From Annona cherimola (lineage: Eukaryota; Streptophyta; Magnoliopsida; Magnoliales; Annonaceae): a stretch of DNA of 64,000 nt. The stretch's first letter is position 1. Each line of letters starts with the position of its first letter. The DNA is taken from positions 92,799,137-92,863,136 of the forward strand of contig CM059972.1 of assembly GCA_030490835.1 (NCBI GenBank), in the 5' to 3' direction. Positions 35,501-47,500 of this stretch are shown one piece after another. The translations under genes were made by a program, and so were the position numbers. The notes under the pieces were generated by a model, which saw only the letters and a list, made by a program, of their open reading frames with translations, had not been told where the DNA came from and searched no databases.

Positions 35501-38500
35501 GATGATGATTGTATGGGTAATTCACAACTGAAGTTAGCTGGATAAGTATGTAGAAAGGACAGATTTAGTCCAAGGAATGTTGTTCCATTAATCCTATACT
35601 TCTTATGATTGAACACATTGTTCATGGTCAATTTGATGGAAATATAGTATGTAAGATGAAAGCCGCAAGGAGAGGCAAGAAATGGTCACATGATGTAGAA
35701 GCCAAAAGCGAGTGAGGCTGGGAAGCAATGGTCAATTTGATGAAAATATGTAAGAGGGAAGCCAACATAGATAGGGAACTATCCTAATGGTAATCTTGAG
35801 TGTTGGGGTAGGGGTGATTCTGTTCGTTATTCGTAAGTTGCTTGTTAATGGGCGTGGAGGGTATCATCATGATGGTAATTCAGATGTTTGTTCGCTGATG
35901 CTTGTTCATGGGCCAGGAGGTTGGATGGATCCTGACAGAAATTTACATGTTTGTTGGCTAATGCTTATTGATGGGCAGAGGGATGGATCCTCCAATTGTA
36001 ATTCATAGTTTTGTTTTCTTTTCAGATGTCAGTAAAGTATTGGTTTTGTTAGTTTTGGAAGATGAATCTTATCATGCTTCATAAAGGCCAGATAGAAGTG
36101 TCTCGAATTTCTTTTCTGTTTCTACAGTGTTTTCAGTAACTTGTATTATATATTTATATTTTCCCATCTTATATTGCTCTGATGTTTGGTTCAGATTCCT
36201 TATTAATATTTTGTTCTGTTATTTGATTTACTTAGTGTTTGCTTCAAAAAAGGCTGACCAGAAGCTACCTTCAGAATCTTTGCTTGTGGAGGATGGGGCA
36301 AGGAAGTTGCAATCTAACAACGATGTAAGCTTATGCGATAACTTATAATTATTATTATTATTTGTCTGATGGATTGAGGACCCATTTTGATATAGCCATT
36401 TTATGAAAATTGAATGGCTTGGTGATTTTCAGGGCTTTGCACTTTCTTGGATGATCTTTACTAGGGGTTCTCTCTAGAAATCATGTCTAAGCAAAAGTGG
36501 AACTTGTGCCTGTGTAGTATACCTCTTCACATAAGTAAACAATTGTTTTCATAATGTGCAACTTTTAAGAGCGATTAGCAACTCTGCTGATTTCTTTTTA
36601 GGAAATGAGGTACTCTCAATCATGCATTGGAATAGTTTTTTCACCTGTTACAGGTGCAATTCTTGGACAAGCCTTACCAACCATGTAGGCTGGTGCAAAA
36701 TTTCACAGATTCAAAGTTCAAACCTAACTAAAGTTCATTGATATTGTTGTAGCTTTTCTTCCGATACTAGGTATTTTCAAAAACTGTTGACGCCATTCTT
36801 ATTTGTTAACATGTAATGCTCTTTTTCTTGGAAAGAAAACATGCCTTCATATTCATTATGATCCCTATCCTGGTTGTGGTTTTCTTGTGCTTGTCTCAAT
36901 CTTCTCACCCTAGTCACCATTCCTCAGCTAAATTAGTCTTTCACAGATTCAGCATCATATTACTGAAACCATTCTGTACATTCTTTGTCTTTTCCGCCTT
37001 TTCTTAATCACTTTTTGTTTGGTCCCAATTAAGTTTGCGTGAGCTTTAATCTCAATGTCATAGATATGCAACACGGATAGTTTAGTAACTGAAATACATA
37101 AACTTGATCGCTTCTCTAATTTGGAGGTCTTGTGATTGATGTTAAAACATGGTTCCCTAAACCAGTGTTCATTAGTCCCAAGAGAAAAAGATTATCCTAC
37201 TCATTGGAGATATTATCACCTTCATGGGAGAAATTTATCAGTAAAATCATAAATTTAGAACAGAAAAATTCATGTAGAACAGGAAAAAAAAAATCATGTA
37301 TAAACATTTGTGGTAAATCATTTAATAAAAAAAATCCAGTAAAAGCTCAAATTGAATGAGAGACAGGCATGTTTATGTTTATACATTTTTTGGCTCTGAG
37401 ATAGACACGTATATTTGATAGATATGCAACACGGATAGTTTAGTAACTGAAATACATAAACTTGATCGCTTCTCTAATTTGGAGGTCTTGTGATTGATGT
37501 TAAAACATGGTTCCCTAAACCAGTGTTCATTAGTCCCAAGAGAAAAAGATTATCCTACTCATTGGAGATATTATCACCTTCATGGGAGAAATTTATCAGT
37601 AAAATCATAAATTTAGAACAGAAAAATTCATGTCGAACAGGAAAAAAAAAATCATGTATAAACATTTGTGGTAAATCATTTAATAAAAAAAATCCAGTAA
37701 AAGCTCAAATTGAATGAGAGACAGGCATGTTTATGTTTATACATTTTTTGGCTCTGAGATAGACACGTATATTTGTTGACAATATAGTTTCTATTGTCAC
37801 ATCAGATTTTAAAGGCTTTTGCAACTCTTGAATTCATCTGCCTTAAGAATGTACGTGGACATATGAACTTTAACTCTGTTTATTGTAATTATTAGATTAT
37901 TTAATTATTAGTTCATTATTTTTTTGAACAGATTATTAGGTCATTATTAGTTATTTATTAAATACACTTTAATGAAATTATTTAACTGATTCTCTTATTT
38001 GCTTCTTTGGACATTAAAATCCTCCAACTTCTACTAACATGAAATTCTTTTCTTAAAAAGAATTATTCATAATTAAAAGTTATCATTTCATTTATTTTAA
38101 AGGCAAATCTATATTATAACTAGGATATGATTCAATACTTACTATTAAGCATCGAGGCTCCATGCTTACACTTGGTTTTCTTATTTGACAATATATACTT
38201 TAAAACTAACCTATTTATCATGTTTATTTACGTGTATTTATTTTCTTTTCCAAAATTACATATATTGCAAGCTTACTATAGTTATACTATAAAATTTTAG
38301 TAGTTATATATTCACTTCAAAAGATGTTTTTTTTAAAAATAAGATTTTAGTATCCAAGGAAAATTATTTTTAGTAGCATGATAAAACAAGATGTGTTAAT
38401 CACAATATCACAATAAACGCTTTTGATTTAAAAACTATGATATCAGATTAGTAGGCTAATTATATCTAATTTGGAAGAAAAATTAACTCCAGGAACTTCA

Positions 38501-41500
38501 TTGGTTCAATATTTTCATAAATAAGTGTGTGGTAAGATAATATTGATATAGTTGTTATAAATTATCGACGAAATCAATACTGGTTTCAACATAAAATCAT
38601 TTCCTAATCTATCTTTTTATCTATGATCTTGAGAGACTATTTTATCTGCGATATTGTTGATTAAAAATGATATAAAGAACCATGCCTTAAACCAAATTAA
38701 AAGGGGAAGAAAGAAGTCTTTATAAAAAAAGAAAATGGAAATATTCTCTTGATAGAAAAAAGGATGAAAGAGGAGAAAATTGATGAATTAGGAGAAGGAA
38801 TAAAATCCAAAGAGGAACAACCAAATTCTTGATTCAATAAAACATGCACAATCTTATTTTCTAATGCAAAGTAACCCTATTTATAGAAAAACAAGACCAT
38901 TACACAACTTTAATGGATTGCATCCATCAAGTTTATCATGTGTTATCACTTGTATACATCAAGTCCCAAAATAAATTATGTATGTAAAAATCTCAAATAA
39001 GATGTCCATAAAATAAGAAACCCTAATTTATGCATGGTTTCATCATTCTCTATAGCTTTGAAGAGCTTGCGCTCAAGGTAACACTAGCACCGCTTGTAGC
39101 ACGGGTGTTGAAGTTGGAAAAGGCTGTTAGAGATTCTTTACTAAATTTTTTTAATCCTATGAAACACATCTAGAGAAAATTCTTTTTATTATTACTAAAA
39201 TTCTCATCTTATATTGACATATAAATGATGGTAAAGGAATCAATTAAACATTGCATGGACAAACAAATAGAGATCTGGGAAAACTTATAATGAGCATTGC
39301 AAAGTCCCAAAGTCATGAGTTCTCTCCCACAGAAGTCTTCAAAGTCTTGTTGGTCAACCTGGACTGCCAAGTCCACATTTATGGGATAATCAAGATTTAA
39401 CTCCATTAGGGCATTCATTTACATTAAAATTTAAGTTTATCATTTCATAACCCTATTACAAGAGGATGAAGCCATGGTGTGTATTACAACATTTTACAGC
39501 TTCCTTAAAGTTGGTATTTTTATGCATCTTTTATATTGTCTTCTTCCCTATCCCAGGCTTTGCCTATTGCATGTATTTCCAGGAAGATGAAGTCAAAATT
39601 TACAGAAGCGTGGACATCATTTCTAAGATTACCACTACCGCTTGATGTCTACAAGGAGGTATGCATCCAGAAAATTTTCTATTTTCCTGTTGTCAGGGTT
39701 TCCTTCGATTTTCATGTAACTCCCAATGTTATGGCCTTTTCTGTCTGTTATCTGTAACTGGTAATAAAGTCATCCTTCACTCCTATACCTTCTGAATGGT
39801 TTCAATTTGCATCTGTATCAATTATGCCAAGCATGAACTGTCTTCTGCCAAATTCCTAGTGTTACATTCTCAATAAATATTTTGTTTGGAGAAGACGATA
39901 CAATGTATTTATCTAACATGGCATTTCGTGGTTTAAGAACAAAATATTACCTCATGTGGTTGATAGACAACAGAATTAAAGAAGTGGTTTATGGTATTTT
40001 CTTTACTTAGTAATCTAAGTTAGGGTCTTGCTTCGGTGTAACCTGATGACACCAAGTTTTTTGTGGAATCCCATGGATGAGGTCCATTTTAATAATGATT
40101 CATGAAAAACCAATTGTTCAAATGGTTTATGATCATTAGTTTTATCTTGGAGCCAAAAATCATCTTGGTTAAAATTGCAGGCAGGCGACATTTGCTTAAA
40201 AATATACGTATTCATGTGTAAATTAAAATGCTTAGATCCATTCACATATGCATTAAAATGTTTAATTTTTTATAATATTATTTATCCGCATAGGAATAAT
40301 TTTTTAGACAGTTTTTAGATATTGAAAATAGTGCTTTGAAATTATTATAAATCAAACAATTTTATTACATTATTTTACTTATTTCTCTGATGGAGCTCAT
40401 GCACGTCTTTGATTTAGATAAAATTTGGTCTCCTAGCTAAATGAAGGATTCTAAATGCAGAGGGACGGAGTGGATTTTGCATCACCTAGAAGTAGAGCCC
40501 ATTAGGTTATACATCTATAATTAGTAATCTTTAACTTGTAGTGGACACCTAGTGGATGGGGCATGTGGAACTTTAAAGATCCATTTGGATACGGCCTTCT
40601 AATTGATCAAAGGTTGTCGATTTTTGGTTCATAGTATTTTTTATGTTTGTTTCTGAGGGAGCAGCTCCATGTTTGTTTGGTCTTTATTGCTGATAGTGCT
40701 GATTCTCAGACGCCTGTTATTTTTTATTGGCTGGATTTGTTATGAAATTTTTTTAAATATTCACCAAGGGTATGAGAAATCAAGAATAGAATGAATTGTT
40801 CACTGAAGATAGCTCAAATGTATGTGTCATTGTTTGGTAGGGATTGTGAGAAATGGTTCCTTCAATGCACAATCTGAGATTTTGACTGATGAGTTAAAGC
40901 CTTGGTTGAATTGAAGTAGCTTTTGTCAAATGAGAACTACAGATTATCTATGGCTGTGGTGAATTATGTGGCTTTTATCTTATGCAATGCAAGATCAAAA
41001 TCATTAGCAGTAGCAGATGAAGTCACGTAGAAATGCTAATGTGGATTCCTAAAGGAGAAGGGGGTTTGATAAAGAGAATATTGCAAATTCAAGAATAGAC
41101 TTTGAGGAAAATATTTGGTCTCTTTCCTAGTATTTTCCTGGCTCCACCATGGTGTAACCAACAGGGAACAACTTCTTTTGCTGGAATTTAGTGTGTGTTT
41201 GGTTGGGTAAGAAAAAATGTCAACCAAAATTTTTCAATAAAAAACTTTTCACTCTCTATAACTTTTAGTTATTTTTTTCATATTTTTCTATACAAAGTAC
41301 CATACTTTTCAATCATTTTCACACAATTACTCATCAGTGTTGTCAGAACCAAACCGGTAAAGGAATTGGTCTGGTTCGAACCGGTTCGATCGGTTAAGCG
41401 AACCGGTTCAAACCGATGACGTCAGCATGACATATTTATGATGTCATAAATATTAAATTATTTTTAAATTTTAAGTAAATATAGTGATAAGTTAATCCTA

Positions 41501-44500
41501 ATTTAACACCTGTAATATGATTCTGAGTCCTTTATAAGGTCATTTATACCTTAATTACAGAATTTGAAACCCAGATAATATAATTTAATGAAATCTACCT
41601 TATCTAACAACGTCTAACAACATCTAACGGCATCTAACGTTATCTAATCGGATCTAACGACATCTAACAGCATCTAACTTTTGATATTAATAAGTTAATC
41701 CTAATTTAACACCTGTAATATGATCCTCAGCTCCTTATAAGGTCATTTATACCTTAATTATAGAACTTAAAACCCAGATAATATGATTTAATGAAATCCA
41801 CCTTAATCTAACACCGTCTAACAGTATCTAACGACATTTAAGGGGCACTCAAATTTTATGAAATAAATAAAATATTAAAAAATAAATTTTCAGATTACAC
41901 ATAAATCGTCCTAGCCTCCTAGGTACTAAGAAATTTACCTAAAATATAATTATAATATTTTATTAATTATATTATAATTTTTATTTGCTACATTAATTAT
42001 GTGAAGAATTTTGTGCTATACAATTAATTATGCGAGTGATATTAATTACATGAGTTGCATATTATTTTCGTATGATTAATTAGAATGGACTGATTATATG
42101 AAGTATTTCGTTGGGGAGAGACGAACAGAGCATAGCTGACAAGGGGATTTCGTTGGGGAAGCTCTCGCTATACCGACCTCGCTACAGTTGCAGCAGTCGC
42201 AACGAAAGAAGAAAGAACCAGAAGAACTGCCCTTTAATAATTCAAACAAAATGCACCAAAACCACATGACAACGAAGCCACACACTAAAAAAAAGGGCCG
42301 AGTCTTTCAGATTTTTTATCCATCTCAGAGTCTGTCAAACGCGACGACTGCCAAAGAAAAGAAAAATCCACCTCTACTCATCGAGCAGGCCATAGTCAAT
42401 GCGAAATATATATATATTTTTCTTTTTTCCCCGTTTTGAAAACTCGAGTGGGGGCTCTGTCGAGGAGATCATGGCGAAATAGGAAGATTTGATGCTGCCG
42501 CTGCTTGTCTGCTCTGGAAGAGAACGAGAGAGAGCGACTTCCTTGGTAGGCTCTGGCAACGAGGAGGACGACGTTGCGGATGGCGACGAGGAGGACGACC
42601 TCTGTGCGGCTATCGGAAGGCGCTGCGGGCGAGGTGGGCAAGGCCGGCGACGCTGGTTTTGTGGGAGCGGCCGGTAGGGTTTTGAAATTCATCGGGAGGG
42701 GGGGAAATGAGGAGGGCGAGTGTCGAATCTCGAATCGTCGATTTGGTATTTTGATTTTCGTTTGTTTTTTTTTTTTAATATATATTAAAGCTCGTCCGAT
42801 CGGTCAAACCCGGTTGGACCGGCCCTTCCGGTTCAGTCGCCGGTTCCCCGGTTCGGGCCGTTTTCCATAAACGAACTGAACCGCAAGGTATTGAACCGGG
42901 AACGGGTCCGGTTCCCGGTCCAACCGGGCGGTCCGGTCCGATTTTAACAACATTGCTACTCATACAACTAACCTATTTATTTTAACTTTACTCTCTTTAC
43001 ACTTCATCATTACATTTATCATATCACATCATTTTTTATCGATTTGATAACTTTTACCTCAAAAACTTTTCATCAAAAAGTTATCCCAGCCAAACACGCC
43101 CTAAGGAATCATAAGTCATATTTCTTTTGCTGGAAATCATGGTATTATGAGTCATAACACATCAGTATCATTTTCCTCTATTGTACTATTTCTCAAACAG
43201 CATTGGAATTAGGGCTGCACATGAGTTGGGTTGGCTTCCAATCCAACCCAACCGAACCAATTTTTAAAAACCTGCAACCCAACCTAACCCTAACCCAATT
43301 CATCCCAACCCAACCCAACCCAACCCAACTATATTATGAACACACTTTTCAACTGAATTTGACCCATTACAAACAAATTCAAAACTTATTCAATAAAATT
43401 GCCAAAAAGTTTTACTTCTCTTGAGATTCGTATGTCATTAGGGCAAAAATATCAAGCAGAAACCTCAATATAATGAACAAGAGACCATTGTTATTACAAG
43501 AATAGCAAGCAAGAGTGCAATTGCAGAATGGCAACAGAAAATATTAACATGCACTCTTTAAGGTCCATATGAAAAATCATGCATTCATATAGCCTTGAAC
43601 AAGCCACAACCATCCATAACTGGTTTTGAATAACTTGAATCTATATAGCCAAGAGAAAAGAGATCTTATAATCAAGTACAGAATATATAATCCACCACAA
43701 CAGAAGTTATAAGAAGGAAAGTATAAATTCTCTAGCATTGGTTGAATCTTTGTAATTTCAAGCGGAGATTTCTTGCTGAACTCCTCTGCTCCAAGCATCT
43801 GTCCATCATGTCAATGGCCTGCGGAACCTTCAATGTCAAAGCTAAATAAAATTCTGAACCTTCAATGACAATTAATACAGTCAGTTCCATCAAAATCGTG
43901 AAGGAAAACCGTAAATTCAGTGGTAAACAGTTGTGCCATTCCAAAATTAGAAAATGATTCTATTGGCTTATCATTCTCATTTTTCTACAGAGTTTCTTGT
44001 AACGTCAAATAAGACATGATAAAATAAATAAAGTAATTAGAAACAATAATAAAGGGTGGAATAGCCCATTCTCATCAAAAGGATCTAACTGAAGTCTACA
44101 CTAGAGAAATAAAAAGATTCCAACTACTTCAATTGGCTTCCACATGTTTACCTTTGAAATATTCTGAAGCTTCCCCGCAAAATGTGAAATTCCTTTGTGT
44201 AGCATCCAAGTTCCTATCAAAAGCACTAGAGAAAAAATTCGGCACATGATAATCAATGCAGTATGCAACATTACATCATGTATCAAATATAATTAGAATT
44301 ATACATATATAAAATATAAAATCTAAGTAACAAAAATGCCTTTCTTAATTGCTTGGATTACGTCAACACATGATTATACTAATGGAATGGAAGACATCCC
44401 AGAACTCATCATGTCCTTAACTGTTGCTACAAAATAATTAGAAAGTCATCATTATTTACCATCTAGAAAATAAAAAAGGAATCAAACTATAAAAATTATC

Positions 44501-47500
44501 ATGCTCACTAAAAATACTTGATTCAGTTTCCTCCCGTTCTGTTAAGTCTTCATCAATTGTAATTGGTTATGGAGATATCCTCAACCAATCTTGAGCACAA
44601 ATCAACCTTTCAATAAGACGTGATGTCAAAGAACTTCTAAATGAATCAAGTACGCGTTCACCTGTGCTAAATGTTGACTAGAAGCAACTGTAGAAACTGT
44701 AACGACTAGAATGTCTCTTGCTAAATGAGATAATATTCTATAACTGGAAGTAGACCACCAACCCAAAATATCAAAATCTGATATAATACGTAGTGCCTCT
44801 TCTTCCAAAAAACATTTTGTGTATGTCTTTTGTTCTTCCAAATGTTTATAATGGAGATCTTCACCAAACATGGTGAGATCCTCAATTTTGCTTTCTAGTT
44901 GAGTTTCATCACTAAAAGAGTCATCAGCACCATATTCATCTTCATATAACTTAAAAAAGCGATGTAATGTTTTTTTCACTTTCTCATTTCCTTTTCGAGC
45001 TTTTTCTTCTCCTGCCCTATGAAAGTCATATTCAACATATCACATCTTATATCGAGGATTTAAAATCACGGCAATTACCAATAATATGTTCATCTTATCA
45101 ATACTACCCCAAAACTTGTCAAATTTATCCCTCATCCTTCTACTTATGTCTCTCAAGAAAATATTTGATGCATGTAACAAATTGCTCAACAATCTTTCAA
45201 TCTTACAAACTTCAATGTAATAGAAATTAAAAGTAACATATGAAGATCCACAAAAATGAGTTGTAATATTGTAAAAACTTGCCCGCAGCACTTGCATTTT
45301 CCTAATCACCATCTATTGGACAATCTTTATGCATGTAATTAGGATCCATGTCAAACAAATGTTCAAATGCTTTTTGAAGCTTTAAAGCACTATTCAAGAT
45401 TAAATAAGTCGAATTCCATCAAGTCACATCTAAACATGAAGTACTTTTTGTTGAAAGCCTTTCATGTTCTAACGCTTCGTGAAATTTTTTTGCCTTGCTG
45501 GAGAGCTCTTAATCCATTTAATAGAATTTCGAATTCGATAAATGGAGTCTTTTGTTTCAGCAATTCCATCCTTTACAATTAAATTGATAATATGTGCAGC
45601 ACAGCAAATATATAAAACTCTTCTTCTTCTATTAAAGCATTTGTTTTGCCATTCTTTTTCCAAAACTTTTCCCAGCAACATCATTAGAAGTAGCATTATC
45701 AATAGTAATGGTAGGTATATTTTTAATACCTGAGCTTTTCAAACAAATTTCTAATGACTGAGCAATAACTTCCCCAGTGTGTGGTGCAGGAAGAAGACAA
45801 AACTAAAGGATCTGTTTGTGTAATTTCCAATCTTTGTCAGGATAATGTATAGTAAGGCATAGATATCCAACATTTTGAATTAAGGTCCACAAATCTATAG
45901 GAAAACATGCCCTCTGGACCTGTTTTTGAAGTACTATTTTCAATTTTTTCATTCTGCTTTGTATATCTCAATACAAATCTCTAGTGATTGTTGTTCTCGA
46001 CACAAGTTGAAAGAGGGGTTTTAGGAGTTTACAAAAATTTTAAAACCTTTCTTTCAACAAATTTAAATGGCAATTCATCTATGATGATCATCAATACTAA
46101 AGCTTTTCTACATGCGTTTTGATCAAATTTCCAACCAGCAAGATACCTAGAGTTATGATCACTATTTTTTGTTGAAGGAAACAGCTATTGACTTAAACTA
46201 TTATATAGATATTGCAAACATCTGTCTAAATGTCTTTTCAATGTACTAGTACCATTTGAACTTTCCTATTGGTATGATGTCCCACAATAATTGAAGTGCA
46301 AGTTCCAATCTCTTGACGTTCCTTGTTTGTGCTTTTAGTGAAATGATCCCACACCATGGATATATTCTTAGGAGGCCTTTTCCTCTTATGAAAATAAGAT
46401 GTCGAGGTAGAACTTTCTATGTTAGTAGCTTCTTAATTAACTTCTGTATTAGCATCTTGTTCCGTGTGGACTTTGAAAACAATTTAACCCCTACATTAAA
46501 AATAAACATGAAAATCAATTCCATGAGGCAGGACTTATTTCAATCAATTTTGCATTAAATATAAATCCATTGAAACTCCTAGTTTCTGTATACTCAATAT
46601 ACATTTCTGATCGAAATGATCTTCAGCACTATTACTAAATAAATGATCATTAAAACAGTATGCTGGAGTAATTTAGCCATCGGCATGCACTGGGACATTG
46701 CTAAACAGGCTGCTGGCAATGGCATGTGGCTGCTGGCCGCTGTGAGTGGGCCACCGAAATGAGGTCTGACTCTAGCAAATGGCCATATCTTGGTTTGATG
46801 AGTGTGGAAGATTTGAATAAGTCCACATGGAAAAATCCATTTTAAAAGTATTCGATTGGGAGATGTCCAATAAATAATGGAGGATTAAGATGGAAGATAG
46901 TAAGAAATTTCAGGCCTGATCCACCATCCCTTTCAGTCTGTATCACATCGATATTGCATCATGTGAGTAAGAAAATTGCTACATATAACTGGAAGTCAAG
47001 ATGAAGAAATATATCTGCATCTCTCTGAAGTCCACATAACATAAAAAAACGGCACAAATGCATACAAAATCATCAAACGCCATCAAAGACAATGAAAGGG
47101 TATGTCTCGCTCGTCCCAAATGCCAAAATCAATATCGGCTGAAATCCTTCTAATGATAGAGGATGATTCAAAAACCAGTGGCGTAATTTCCCTTGAAGAC
47201 CATTCAAAGCTAGATTGGATTGGATTGGATTGGATTAGGCTGAGGCCCAGCTTCCTCTTGATCACAGCTTCAGTTGTCTAGTCCCTGCAACTTTCCAGAT
47301 AATCAAATTGCTGACTAGAACTACATGGGAAAAATCGAAATCTCCTACTAAAATCCGTTATAATAGAAACCATCATAATCACCCATTAAATGCAAACAAG
47401 CTACCAACTGCACATGGATGGAGAATTAGAAGAGAAGTTATTTAAAAAAAAAAAAAAAAAACCCCAGAGATAAGAGCTGCCATACAACTCGACGAGAAAG

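Larger units (their letters stand above)
22440..35510 (+). mobile_element. RTE-type LINE relic split into three parts by two Copia elements, NOC4 intron 6
   Basis: Pieces are 22440-23887, 27667-27922 and 34251-35510. The first has the 5' leader and an endonuclease with stops. The second holds the linker with TTAACATTTGCTGTCAGTTT. The third carries RT blocks (ENQFGS near 34394) and a (GATGAT)n 3' tail at 35498-35510. The two breaks lie exactly at the 5-bp duplications TATCC and CACTA of the inserted LTR elements. Uninterrupted relatives at 16640-17965 and 50421-52428 confirm the original order. It is badly decayed. Confidence 0.85.

Noticed and set aside
37132..37717. Two identical 75-codon ORFs
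   Set aside because: They repeat because of the 358-bp tandem duplication. The sequence is intronic and not conserved in character.
39209..39418. 69-codon minus-strand ORF with balanced composition
   Set aside because: It looks mildly protein-like, but I found no neighbouring exon, motif or family, so it is left uncalled.
42094..42963. Cluster of ORFs on both strands in a GC-rich block
   Set aside because: They arise from high GC within a transposable element. None has a recognisable domain, so no gene is called, though the block is kept as a finding.
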